A stretch of DNA of 64,000 nt from Sepioteuthis lessoniana. Lineage: Eukaryota > Mollusca > Cephalopoda > Myopsida > Loliginidae. A program made the translations under genes and the position numbers. The notes under the pieces were generated by a model that did no database searches, was not told the DNA's origin, and saw only the letters and a list, made by a program, of their open reading frames with translations. Within the stretch, counting starts at the first letter, position 1. Every line of letters begins with the position of its first letter. Shown here piece after piece: positions 9,927-21,504 of the stretch. The stretch is taken from the NCBI GenBank assembly GCA_963585895.1, contig OY757921.1, forward strand, positions 49,761,712-49,825,711, written 5' to 3'.

Positions 9927-11038
9927 ATCTGTGCTAAAACAAACTATTAAAAATGCCAGTCAATGTTTTATGCCGCGAGGTGATCTTCAGGCAATTACAT
10001 TTTGTAAGAAGTAATATATATATATCAGGCGTCAAAATCTTTTTCTCTCTTTTGAAACAATATCACTACTTCTCATCGGATCTTAACCAAATTTGGCATG
10101 GACGTCCAGATACATCCTGGAATGATACCTGAATAAAGAAAATCCGATTCCAGGTTTCCAGCAGGTCACTCCGGGGCAATATATGTCGAGTATTTACATT
10201 GTATGTGATTACATAACTTGATATCAGATACTTACAAAAACAAAAAAGAAAAAGAAACACAACAAATAACAAAATAAAATCTACACATTTTCGTGTTTTT
10301 AATATATCCAGTGTAAAATTATCTTTTTCTTTTTCTATTCACTGTGTAAAAGGAATATTTTCAATTTTTTAAAATTCTATTACGTTCTAGAATTTATTTA
10401 TTTTACAAAACTTTTTGTTAAACTAGAAATTGTGTCGAAATTGAGAAACAAGAAAAAATGGCTGCATTTGAACAATCCTGTACTGATCAAAAAGTATCGC
10501 GATAGCTGATTAAAAAATATCGAGACCATTGATTAAGAAGTATCAAGACTACTAGTAAAAAAATATTGAGGATTGAATCTGACTGATCTCTCAGCCTAGA
10601 CGTCTAGATATCATTTTATTATAAAAGTTGCTCTGAATGGGTCTTTGTTTAAATAACATATTTTAAAATCTAAAAAATAGGCACTTTAGTCTCAATACTT
10701 TCTTTTATCCTACGTCGTATATATATATATATATACATGAGAAAGAACATATTTAGAGGATATATTTATTTATATACGATTGTATGCCACATTTAGCTTT
10801 GCGTTTTTTTAAAACCATCTACTGGCCGATCTAATGGGACGTAATAATGTTTCACGCGAAAATTATTTTTAGATGAAAAATAGAATGATAAAAGGAAAAA
10901 ATTCTTAGTCTTCTATTATCGTTGGGTTCTGTTTCAAAATGTGTCAAAATTAGTAAGCAAAACATTTTTAAACAAGGATATCGTCTTTACAATTGATTCA
11001 AATTAGAAAAAAAAAATACATCCTGTATATGTGTATAC

Positions 11039-11086
<48 letters not shown>

Positions 11087-11787
11087 TCGCTTATATTCAT
11101 AATAAACAACATAGAAAGACTGTTGAATCAAGTATTCTTTCAAATGATATTATCTAACAATGGCCTAGTTTTTTCAGCTATTCTCTTTTTTAGTTAAATT
11201 AGTCCTAAATAGTTACAAATCTCTTACTTGAATTTGTTTTTTAATTAATTGTTTATGAATTATCCTTTTAATAGTTTCGATATAATTTCTAATCAATTTT
11301 TTTCTGAACTAGATTATTACAAATCACAGTAAATATATTTTATTTGATATTTATATTCTTAAAAAATATGTCTGTTAAAAAACGGAAATTATAACTTTTT
11401 TCTAAACTACATACGTAGAAGTTATTTTTAAAATAAATGAAAATTCTTAATCCTTTAAAAAAATTTTTTTCAAGCAAAAAAAAATTGAAAAGAAATTGAA
11501 TATTAATTTCGTCCCTAAATTTTGAAACGGAATGCTATTAACAATAATAGAACGCTAAAAATCTTTTAATATTTTCGTTTCATTTTTTTTTTTCTTTGAA
11601 AATAATCTATGGATACAGCATTGTTACATCAGCCTCTAACATCGTTTTGAAGATGGTTTAACAAGAAACCGATATGTCAACGTGGTATATCATCATGTAT
11701 AAATAAATAGATCCTGTGAATATATTTTTCATCTTTTTATATTTACATATCGTTGGATTTATCTCCATTTTTCTCGAATATATATAT
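9571..11787. other. AT-rich stretch with microsatellites, no gene seen
   Basis: (TA)n tracts at about 9583-9609, 9866-9920 and 10717-10735, and (TA)n-(GT)n at 11034-11083. The segment 10040-10260 is less AT-rich and contains TTAACCAAATTTGGCATGG, which looks like part of a dispersed repeat I cannot name. The rest, especially 10260-11600, is very AT-rich and empty. Confidence 0.5.
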
Positions 11788-12085
11788 ATATATATATATA
11801 GCCCCGTGGGTAGATTGTTCGCCAATAGTCCGGGAGACCTGGGTTCAATCCCAGGTCGCGTCATCCCAAAGATTTTAAAAATGGTACTTGATACCTCTTT
11901 GCTTCACACTCAGCCGTATAACACTTATCAATATTTACACTCAACTTAACACTTATCAATATTTAAAACCATCATTGGTAAAGTGGAGCAATCCAGAGAA
12001 AGGGGTAGCGTCCTCTCTTATACCTCGGTGTAGTAGCTATTGAAAAGGGAACCTTCTAGTCGCACTCGACTACGGTCGCCAACTT
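11788..12085 (+). mobile_element. SINE family D copy
   Basis: tRNA-type head GTGGGTAGATTGTTCGCC with B box GGGTTCAATCCCAGG. Body marks: AATGGTACTTGATACC, ACACTCAGC, AAAGTGGAGCAATC, TACCTCGGTGTAG, GAAAAGGGAACCTTC; 3' end GACTACGGTCGCCAA. Other copies: 28420-28675 (plus) and 53085-53360 (minus). Confidence 0.7.
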
Positions 12086-12129
12086 TATTTATATATATAT
12101 TTATAATATGTAACGAGAAGGATTGAAGA

Positions 12130-12265
12130 TTTAACTTTTTTGACTGGGTGGGGAGCTTAGAATACAATGATTGTATCCCCTGCAGTGGGTAATCTGCTTC
12201 CACTCCCCACCCCCAAAGTCTCCTGGGTATGATACTAAACAGCTTACGAAGTTCAGGGAATTCAT
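12130..12265 (+). mobile_element. SINE family C head fragment
   Basis: Contains GAATACAATGATTGTATCCCCTG and GGTATGATACTAAAC, the 5' part of family C. The body is missing. Confidence 0.45.
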
Positions 12266-12589
12266 CTGAATAAATATAAATACAATATTTAAGTCACTTG
12301 ACTCCTTACGTGCCTAACTTACTAAGTTACTTCACTTTCCGCCAAAATTACAAAAGAAGTATTTTCCTTCATGGTGACGTTTAGCTATCAATTCAGTTCT
12401 TTTAATGAATAGAGTGTTATAATCCGAAAAATCTCTATAATATTTTCCCTCCTAACAAGATTTACAATATTTAAAACCGTCATTAAAAAATAAAATAAAA
12501 AATAAAGAGGTTTTTACCATGTTTGATTCTATTTTATTGTTGAGGAGTAAAATTGCTTACCTACTCATCTAACGTGGTGTGTCATTGGT

Positions 12590-12770
12590 GTGATACTAAA
12601 CTCTCTTCAGTGGTGAGCCTCCACCTTTGGAGCCCTGGGGAATGTCGGTTCAATTCTTGTTGCCACTTGTCTCAGGTCCGCTCTGACCCGGAATTATACT
12701 ATCTGTTAGAATCTCATTTATATTCTAAATAGATCTGTTTGAAATTTATCTGTATGAGATAGATGACTGA
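12590..12770 (+). mobile_element. SINE family C copy, partial
   Basis: Carries GTGAGCCTCCACC..GGAGCCCTGGGGAATG, a GGTCCGCTCTGACCCGGA segment and ATCTGTTAGAATC. The tail then diverges. Confidence 0.5.
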
Positions 12771-12879
12771 AGCATATTTTTGCATACCAAAACCATAATG
12801 GTATCAATCGCAACGGTACTACAAATACATATTCAAATACAGATACAAGCAGACTCTGCTGTTCAGATACGAACGGTTT

Positions 12880-13230
12880 TATTAATTTCTTGACTTCGGT
12901 TCTTCAACTCGAAGAGAGAGGGACACAATTCTTACAATGACCCCATCCCAACGCACGGTGCATCTTGTGGTGTTTAAGATCTCTGTCGGTCGAGATCCGA
13001 AAATCTTAACTGCCGCCCCTGCGGTAGAAAACTCAACTCTCGTCTTCCATGGTCCAATATCAACTTCCAACTACCGTGTCTTTAAAATTCTCAAAAAATT
13101 AGCCCATCTCTTCTGGGCATGATGTCATCCACACTCCAGCCACATTTCCTGTCTGGGGTTTATTATGACAATGGTGATTGTAAAACTGTATCCAATGACA
13201 ATGCACATGAGCTCTTAACCCAAATAGTTC
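12880..13230. other. Unassigned moderate-GC segment
   Basis: A 350-base block of more balanced composition. Open frames exist on both strands (minus 12882-13070, plus 12937-13122), but neither shows a motif I recognise. It may be an unknown repeat. Confidence 0.3.
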
Positions 13231-13399
13231 AAAGCCCAACCAAACGGAATGATAAAATATAATTAATGAAAAATGATTAAAATAAAAAAATTCTTCCTTA
13301 ATTATATAGTACAATAACTATACAAATTATATGTATTATGTATACATATATATGGAAGTAAATAATAGAAATGAATCCGACAATATAAAGAAAAACTGA

Positions 13400-13740
13400 A
13401 TTAGTTATTTACGTATAAGTTAACTTGTTTCCTTTTTCCTCCCTCTTCTTTTTCCTTACATTCCTCCGCTTCTCTATTCTATTTACTTATCTTTCACTCT
13501 TCCGTTCTTTTCCTTCCTTCCTTCCTTACTGCCTTTCTTCCTTTTCTTGGTTGATTATTTCTCTTGATGATTCTATTTGTTCTACATCATCGTTTTAAAC
13601 AGTCACATGACATATTTTTAAATACGAGCGCTTATTTACTAATTAAACGGTTACTCCTTTCTATGTATATATATGATATTCCCTCCTTGTTTTGTATTTC
13701 CTTAAAAATCCATCGGTGATTTAACGTTACTTGATAACAT
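13400..13740. other. T/C-rich and AT-rich stretch
   Basis: Pyrimidine-rich runs with TTCC repeats near 13515-13545. No gene or named repeat seen. Confidence 0.5.
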
Positions 13741-13744
13741 TCTT

Positions 13745-13892
13745 CCTAGTCCTGATGATGGTTGATTAGAACCGAAACGTTATAACGTTGACTTTCTTTT
13801 ACATTAAATCCTTGTCTTTGAATTTCCTTGTTTTTTAATTTCTCTCTCTAACTCTCTCTCTCTCTCTCTCCATACATATATATATATAGAGG

Positions 13893-13945
<53 letters not shown>

Positions 13946-13980
13946 ATGATTAATATATTTTGGTAATATTTCCTTTATCA
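13745..13980 (+). mobile_element. Hammerhead-containing repeat, left copy
   Basis: Order: a CTGATGA...GAAAC motif, then about 50 bases of sequence, a compound TC/TA/GATA/GA microsatellite (about 13848-13943), and an end segment ATTAATATATTTTGGTAATATTTCC. The same order occurs at 16665-16860, on the other side of the LINE. I do not recognise the family. Confidence 0.5.
13748..13793 (+). ncRNA. Second hammerhead ribozyme-like fold
   Basis: Stem I AGTC (13748-13751) with GACT (13790-13793); core CTGATGA (13752-13758); one extra T; stem II GGTT (13760-13763) with AACC (13770-13773); GAA (13774-13776); stem III ACGT (13777-13780) with ACGT (13785-13788), loop TATA; cleavage after T13789. All core bases of the hammerhead consensus are present. 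The extra T between the core and stem II, and a UU rather than UC cleavage site, may weaken it. It differs in every stem from the fold at 1.2-1.8 kb. Confidence 0.5.
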
Positions 13981-16545
13981 ACCTAGGATGATAACAGCCA
14001 CGTTTAATGCCAACCCCAGCGAAGAAACCAATCTAGCCACCTTCTACGATGAGCTATCCTCTCTAGTGCGTAGCATTCCGAAACACAACCTGCTAATCAT
14101 TTGAGGAGATATGAATGCCCAAATCGGGAAAAACAGACATAACAAATACAGCCTACACAACACATCAAATAGAAACGGACAACATCTAAAAGATTTCATG
14201 ATAGAAAATAGATTAACTTGCCTCAGTACAAACTATCAAAAAAGAGAGGGAAAATTATGGACCTACACATACGCGAACAACAGTAAAGCGCAGATAGACT
14301 ACGTCTTTATAAATAAGAAATGGAAAAATAGCGCGATGAATTGCAAGGCATACTCCTCTTTCGAGGGCGTGTCATCCGTTCACCGAATAGTCACGGCAAA
14401 AATACGACTAAGCCTACGAAAAAACGCCACACGAACAGCGACCACTAAACACTATGACTGGGCCCTCCTTAACAACAGAGATATTAGAGATAAATATATA
14501 TTAGACTAAGAAACAGATTCGAGACACTACAAGAGAAGGAAGAAAAAAATACCCCAAACGACGAATATGAGAACTTCGTTAACGCACACCTCGAGGCAGC
14601 ATCGAAGTGTATTCCAACAAAACCTAGAACGAAATATAGAGCCCCATGGGAAACGGAAGAGGTTTGAGAAAAACGTGCACTAGTGAAAACTGCCTCCAAA
14701 AACTACTGGAAGAACCCAACAATTGCAAATGCCCGAATACTAAAGAAGGCACAATATCAATTAGCAGGCATATATCTAAAAGAACAAACGGAATTCATAC
14801 AAAATAAGATAGATAAGATTAGAGACTCGGTGGAGGATAGGCAATCTAGGATAGCCTGGCAAACAATAAACGAAGTGAATGGAAGGAAAAGCACAGCCAA
14901 AGCAAAACTGAAAGCGGCAAACCAACAAGAAAGAATTAAACTGTGGAAACAGCATTTTGAAAATCTACTAGCTAACCCTCCGAACATTACGCAGGAACCG
15001 ATCACCAGAATTATCAGTAAGCAATTAGACATTAAACTAGGACCGTTCACTAAAGATGAACTCGACTCGGTTCTTAGAAAAATTAAAAATAGAAAAGCTG
15101 CAGGGCTTGACGAGATTCCCCCAGAAGTGTGGAAGACGAGACAATTCGACGACATACTGCTCCGACACTGCAACGCAGTTTATAACCAAAATCCGATAGA
15201 CAGATGGACGAAGGGATGCATCCTCCCCTTCCCTAAAAAGGGTGACCTCGGATTAGCCAAGAACTATTGAGGTATAACATTCACATCCATAGCAGCAAAA
15301 ATCTACAATGCCCTACTACGAAACCGCATAGTACCCCAAATCGACAAAATCCTGGGGAAAAACCAAAATGGCTTCAGAAGAAACAGATCCACAACCTCAC
15401 AAATATTGACCATTCGTAGAATCCTAGAAGGCGTGAGGGCAAAAAACTTACAGGCGACATTACTATTTCTCGATTTTACCAAGGCCTTCGATTCCATTCA
15501 CAGAGGGAAGATGGAACAAATACTACTAGCATACGGCCTACCAGAAGAAACCGTAGCAGCAATAATGATTCTCTACAGAAACACCAAAGTGAAAGTACGT
15601 TCACTGGATGGAGACACAGATTACTTCGACATTGTAGCAGGAGTACTACAAGGGGACACGCTTGCCCCATACCTCTTTATCATCTGTCTAGACTACGTAC
15701 TTAGGACATCGATCGATAACATTAGGGAAAACGGCTTTGAGCTGACAAAGAAAAGAAGCAGAAGGTACCCCGCTAAAACAATTACCAACGCCGACTACGC
15801 CGACGACATAGCGCTACTGGCCAATACACCCAACCAAGCCGAAACACTACTGCATAGTTTGGAACGAGCCGCTACAGGCATTGGACTCCATGTCAATGCA
15901 CACAAAACTGAATTTATGTGCTTTAATCAGAAAGGCGACATCTCCACAATAGACGGAACCTCCCTGAAACTGGTTGACAAATTCACCTACCTAGGAAGCA
16001 GCGTCTCATCAACCGAAAAAGACATCGACACACGGCTAACGAAGGCATGGACAGCTATCGATAGGCTTTCGATCATATGGAAATCAAACCTGTCCGATAA
16101 AATGAAGCGCAGTTTCTTCCAGGCTGCGGTCGTGTCGATACTGCTGTATGGATGCACTACTTGGACGCTGACTAAACGGTTGGAGAAGAAGCTCGACGGC
16201 AATTACACAAGAATGTTGCGAGCAATATTGAACAGGTCCTGGCGGCAACACCCCACACGGCACCAACTGTACGGCCACCTATCACCTATCACGAAAACTA
16301 TACAAGCTAGACGAACCAGACATGCCGGACACTGCTGGAGAAGCAAAGACGAGATCGTAAGTGATGTGCTCCTGTGGACCCCTGCATATGGCCAATCAAA
16401 AGCAGGACGACCAGCCAGAACATTCATACAGCAGCTATGTGATGATACGGGATGTAACCCCGAAGACCTGCCGAAGGCGATGAATGATAGGGAGACGTGG
16501 AGAGAGAAGGTCAAGGATATCCATGCTAGCCGCACGTCATGATGA
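13981..16545 (+). pseudogene. RTE-like LINE, near full-length ORF, broken
   Basis: One long ORF encoding an APE-type endonuclease and reverse transcriptase. Endonuclease part (13988-14505): GDMNAQIG (14105 on), IDYVFIN, and SSVHRIV where the usual catalytic SDH reads SVH. The connector runs to about 15040. RT (about 15050-15880): GCILPFPKKGDLG, NQNGFRRNRSTTSQI, LDFTKAFDSIH (motif A), GVLQGDTLAPYLFIICLDY (motif B), ADYADDIALL (motif C), then FTYLGS and a basic tail with RRTRHAGHCWR. Breaks: TGA at 14102, 14665 and 15268, and a frameshift near 14495-14503 in a TATATA run. The 15268 stop is CGA in the sister copy. The endonuclease N-terminus is missing, so the copy is 5' truncated. The final TGA lies in the TGATGATGATGA tail. 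Confidence 0.85.
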
Positions 16546-16664
16546 TGATGATTAAAGATATTTTACTTACTTTGCTTTGATTAATTATTAGATGATGATT
16601 TAGTATCTAAAGGATGCAAGAAGATGACTGGTGCGATGAGTTCAAAATAGAAAATATTTTCAGT

Positions 16665-16860
<196 letters not shown>

Positions 16861-17234
16861 TATCGTTTTTTGTTTAATTTGCTGTCTTTAATTACTAGAT
16901 TAGCAATAATTTCACATTAAAATCTTCTCGCAATTAACCATAAATTATAAACTGCACTAAAACGTATGTTTTGCATCAAACAGATTTGAAGAAGACAATT
17001 TTTCATAAACAAGCAAACGAAAACGCTTTGATTTAAGAACGTCATTAAGTCTAATGCCTATAAAATTACTCTTTTTAAAAGTCAATTGAAAATTCAAAGA
17101 TTTCTCGCAAGGGTGAACATGTTCATTCCCCCTCAAATATTCATTTGAGATCAAGAAATAACCCTTAGGAAATATAATTTGTTGTGAATATATTTCAAAA
17201 GAAGATAGTATAATATCGACGTGTATTTTTCATT
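16861..17234. other. AT-rich spacer
   Basis: No feature recognised. The open frame on the minus strand has no motif. Confidence 0.5.
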
Positions 17235-17715
17235 TTTACCGTTTGGTCGGCTGGGGCTGTAGAGTACATTGACTGCATCTCTGCAAAAGGGTAAGAAAAC
17301 TCCCCCAGAGTGTTCTGCATTTAACAAAAAAACTGCTTCTGATGATGAGGCTCCAATCCCGGAGCTCTGAGTAATATGGAGTACTCCATTGCTATTACTC
17401 CCAGGTCCACTCTGACCTGGAGTAGTACTACCTGTTTGGGTAGTACTACTATGGGTCAAATATACAATGGGTCAAACGTAACTATTCAATGATTTACTAT
17501 ACTTGAAAGCCTTTAGCTATGTGGAAACAAATGATTAATATTAAATTGAATTATTAGTATTACGTTGTATTACGTTGCAGTGTTTGAAGACATTTAGCTG
17601 TGTGCAAACAAATGATTAATATCATTAGTATTCGACAGCAATCCTTGAAACCATTTAACTGTAAGCTAATTAGTTTAAAAATAAAGTTACCGACAAATTA
17701 TTCTCTTTAAAAATT

Positions 17716-17756
<41 letters not shown>

Positions 17757-17830
17757 CAAAATTTGGCATTAGATAACCATCAACGATGGATATGCCTTTA
17801 TATCAAATAACATTTTTTTCTGTTTGTTTG
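17235..17830 (+). mobile_element. SINE family C copy with tail units
   Basis: Head GGCTGGGGCTGTAGAGTAC, body CCCGGAGCTCTGAGTAATATG and ATTACTCCCAGGTCCACTC, then three or so units of TACTTGAAAGCCTTTAGC type with GTGTGCAAACAAATGATTAA. A (CA)n-(TA)n tract (17714-17755) is inserted before the 3' end ATTTGGCATTAGATAACC. Confidence 0.65.
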
Positions 17831-18180
17831 TCGGGTGTTTTTTTTTTTACTTTTAGCAACAGATGCGCGTGATTTCTAGTTTTAATATCGGCTTAGTTTG
17901 ATGTAAGGATGTTACTGTAAAAAAAGAAAGCAGAAAAATATTCCTCTTGTAGACTGATGACGATAAAAGACCTCGTGTTTTAAATCTGTCCATTCGTATT
18001 ATGTCAATCTTTAAAAAGGAAATACGTCAAAATAAGTTTTCGTTATTGAAAGAGAAAATGTATCTTTTTTTCAGAAACCGTTTCTTCTGGTATCATTGAT
18101 TTGTTCCTCTTTCTAGGTTCTCTGTTACTCTTCTCGCATCCCAGCCACCAAAAGAGAAATAGAGGCCGAATCAGGAAATC

Positions 18181-18239
<59 letters not shown>

Positions 18240-18599
18240 CGGCGACTCTATGTCATCGATGTTTCTCAGGCTCATTACAATATATACTATTGGTATAAGT
18301 TTGATGCTAAAATAAATCCTTTACTGTAACTAAAATATACAATTTAAAACATGTGCATGAAATAAAACAATACTTATTTATGTTTTAATTGTAATAATTC
18401 CAAAGAAATAAACATTTATTGAAAAAGATATTTTTCAATCATGTGTATAAAAGAGTGAGGAAAAGTCCTTGTTTGTCTGTTTATTGTCCCCTTTCCATTT
18501 TTTAGTGAGTTTATGTATCTCTCTATCTGTGAATTTTTAGTTTAATTTATTGTATGTTTACGATCAGTACTTCTGTCTGATACAATATTTCCTCAACGG
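17831..18599. other. AT-rich spacer with (TA)n at 18184-18236
   Basis: About 26 TA units interrupt otherwise AT-rich sequence. No coding signal or recognised repeat. Confidence 0.6.
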
Positions 18600-18770
18600 T
18601 ACTTCCCTCACTCTGAAGGCTTTTGCATAGTATAATGGTTCGGACGCCTGACTTTCAAACCTGTAAGAGTGAGTTTGACCCTCAATGGGTGCCCCATTCA
18701 TTCTGCCTTGTGCCACATCTAAGCAAAATGCATAGTAAATTACTTTCCTCACCCCGACCCCTCAGCGACT
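18600..18770 (+). mobile_element. SINE family E copy
   Basis: tRNA-type head TAGTATAATGGTTCGGACGCC with B box GAGTTTGACCCTC, then GTGCCCCATTCATTCTGCC and TTGTGCCACATC. The minus copy at 30585-30695 shares head and body. Confidence 0.6.
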
Positions 18771-19119
18771 TTTTTTTTTTTTTTCGCCGACTTTTGTCTT
18801 GCTGCGTTGCTTAGAGAGCACACACAATTGAGGTTAAGTCGGCCAAAATTTAATTTGCCCTTTTGTCAAATGAGACATTCTATTAAAATATCATATACTA
18901 TAAGGAATGAATTATTTTGAATGGACATTTGAATACAATAAGTTGGAATAAAAGTGATGGATCTTTTGTAGAATAGCCTCACCACTAATGGAAAAATGAG
19001 TTTAAAAAAACAACAAAAACAATCCCATCGGTCGGTAATTGGGTTGCCCATATCTTCACTCTTCGTTAGATTTATTTCGGATGTTTTTGTTAGGGATAAA
19101 TCTCCTTACGCTTTCAAGT

Positions 19120-19525
19120 CATGTTCATGATAAGGAGTCAGCAATTCGCTTTTTACAAACCCATGAAATTATTCCCAATCAACGCTTTTGTCGTAACGGT
19201 CATGAAATGCACCTTTCAACGTCTTCGGATAGATGCAGATTAGTTATTTTCCTCCGGTAAGTCAAGTCACGCGTCATCGATTTGTTAGAGTTAAGAGTTA
19301 GGGTTAGAGTTAGGGTGGGAATGGATTACACTCACCAAATTGTTAACCATACAACCTATTTTGTCGAACCGGATTGTGAGGCCGACATTCAAATCATGAA
19401 TCTTTCTGGCATTTAAAATGCAGAATAAACGCAACTGTGGAACACATCGCTGAATGGTGGATAGTTATGTGTGTGAGTTCATGTGGAAGCAGAAATATAA
19501 GGAAAACGATCTTTTTTAGGCAAAT
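19120..19525 (+). pseudogene. Merlin/ISXO2-like transposase relic, centre deleted
   Basis: N-terminal piece (19120-19245) reads AIRFLQTHEIIPNQRFCRNGHEM..DRCR, the pattern of the zinc-ribbon N-terminus of ISXO2-like transposases (where RWRC is usual). C-terminal piece (19321-19525) reads YTHQIVNHTTYFVEPD, then NKRNCGTHR, a stop, and MVDSYVCEFMWKQKYKENDLF, the pattern of the C-terminal part of that family (NHxxNFVDP ... EFMWR). About 200 codons that should lie between are missing, including catalytic residues. Between the pieces is a short TTAGGGTTAG run. Family assignment by motif memory only. Confidence 0.55.
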
Positions 19526-19529
19526 ATTC

Positions 19530-20049
19530 AATGACAGGAATGAATTCCCTCCTCTTCAGTAACTAAGAAAGCATTTTCCTAAAAAACCCATTTCAACTGA
19601 TTTTTTGGGTAGCGGGGCATTTTTTGGTGGGGGTTTTCCACAAAAGATCCAAAATGATTTCTTTGAAAAACATGGCATATAAGTCATTAGAGATTTAAAA
19701 AAGATTAAAAACAAGAAATACATTGCATATTAAGTAAGTTTCCAGCTGGACAGGACTAAGATCTATCCAGTTCAACTTTAATTTCATTTCATTCTTTTTT
19801 GTTACTTACTTTCTTCTTTTTTCTTTCTCCTTTGTTACTTCTTTCTTTGAACAATATCATCGAAGTGGAATTTGGTCAATATTTTGAGACACGGAGTTAG
19901 AACAGCTGATATTAAGACTGAAAACATTACAATATGAAATATACGTGTTTCTTTAAAACAGATTTGGATAATTAATTTAATTAATAATTTAATGTTGACT
20001 AATTCGGTCTGAACCCAACAAGCCTGACTCATAAAGTCATCACTGGCCA
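19530..20049. other. AT-rich spacer
   Basis: No recognised feature. Contains a T/C-rich run near 19790-19850. Confidence 0.5.
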
Positions 20050-20350
20050 AGCACAGCTTGTCTGGCGTTAGCGTCGTTTAAGTGATATTAGGAGCTGCCC
20101 ATACAGGTAGTACCTACCACGTTGGGGTGAATTGCTTGACACCTGAGGCACCCCAAAAGAGAAATGCCGATGGTATCAAACATTTTTCATCTGCCGCACA
20201 TTAGTCTCCTTTCGGGCATGGCTACTCACATTAGAATGACCTTGTATCAAATTCTACCTGGTGGGAGGTTAGATGAAAAATATTATCTGTATATATATAT
20301 ATATATATATATATTGAAAGAGAGAAAGAGAGAGTGGGAGAGAGAGGGGG
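20050..20350. other. Unassigned segment ending in a (TA)n and GA-rich tract
   Basis: 20050-20280 is more GC-balanced and may contain a SINE A tail (TTGTATCAAATTCTACCTGG). (TA)n at 20290-20313 is followed by a purine-rich GAGAGA run. Confidence 0.35.
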
Positions 20351-21130
20351 GTAAGTGTGAAATGATTGAATAAAACAATTTTATAATTTCATTTAATTCT
20401 GTGGCTTTAACTTGAGTGAAAAGTTAATTGAAAAACAACAAAGGTTACAGTCTCTTTTCTTTATATCAAGGTTTTGATATTTAATAAATATCAAATAAAA
20501 TCATTTGATAAATCAAAGCATTACTATACTTCAAAATCGTATTGGTAAGAAAATAGTTCATAGCAGTTTGAATTGTTTTAAAACTGTGTAATGTACTTTG
20601 TATGTGTAAAAGATATTTGTGTGTGTATGTCACTCTATAGAATCAAAGTATATTTATACGCTGATAATTACCTGTAATGCAAGGCTTGATAATCAGCAGT
20701 ACGGATAGTTACATTAATATAAGCAGTCCTATCGTAGCGTAAACAAGAAAGATATATTTTGGGGAAATAATTAAGGGATGTTAAATTTAAATGCATTCTG
20801 AAGGAATTGAATGTCGGAAAGTAAGTGAAATTTACTCAATAGGAATAAATATGAATTATGAGTAATTATAGAGACGTATCTCTCTTAAAATTAGTTTATT
20901 TTATCGCTTTACTTTTAAGATTTAGATTGGACCTCAATTAGATAAAAAAGGCATTTATTCATATATGATTTTATTTGGTTAAAAGATATATTTTAATAAT
21001 CTAGGAGACAAAAGATTTCTTGAATTATTTTATTCTATGAAGCAAATAAAATATTATTGACAGCAAATTGAAAGAAAATTCGTTTTCCAAATGAAACCAC
21101 TGATTGGTTAAAAAATGTAAAACTATACAT
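20351..21130. other. AT-rich stretch, no gene seen
   Basis: Very AT-rich with no repeat or coding pattern that I recognise. Confidence 0.5.
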
Positions 21131-21470
21131 TGAAATTTTAAAGTTTTTAGGAGCCGCTTTTTGAGTTTGTTGTACACCCAACCCACACTTCTGCTTTGGG
21201 TGGGTGATATCTTCTGGCCTCGTCAAATGGACATCTCTAATAACCCTATCCGAAATGTTAGATCAAGTATGTCTTATTTCACCTTGTGCACTGGTAGAGA
21301 TGTTACACTTTATCAACTTGTCTTTCTTTTGGCAACGGTATTTTTGTATACCTCATCAATTTGCGCCCAATACCATCTTCTACAGTAATGTCACTTCTCT
21401 GTCTTTGTGTGCGAATACTTGGATACTTTGATATTCGTCGTTTTCATCTAATGAACTGATTAAGAAAATC
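21131..21470. other. Unassigned segment with overlapping open frames
   Basis: Two overlapping plus-strand open frames (21161-21388 and 21204-21431) and one minus-strand frame (21035-21226). None shows a family motif or convincing splice sites. Probably non-coding or an old repeat. Confidence 0.25.
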
Positions 21471-21504
21471 ATTATCCAGAACTGAAAATTAACGAAAGAA
21501 GTTT

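Noticed and set aside
11790-11862. tRNA gene with GGGTTCAATCCC
   Set aside because: B-box arm is good, but the acceptor stem does not pair and the sequence continues as SINE family D.
13513-13545. TTCC run as part of a longer repeat
   Set aside because: Only a few units inside general pyrimidine-rich DNA.
17938-17975. CTGATGACGA...TCG as a hammerhead
   Set aside because: No GAAA box after stem II.
19285-19316. TTAGGGTTAG run as interstitial telomere
   Set aside because: Only one or two exact TTAGGG hexamers; imperfect and very short.
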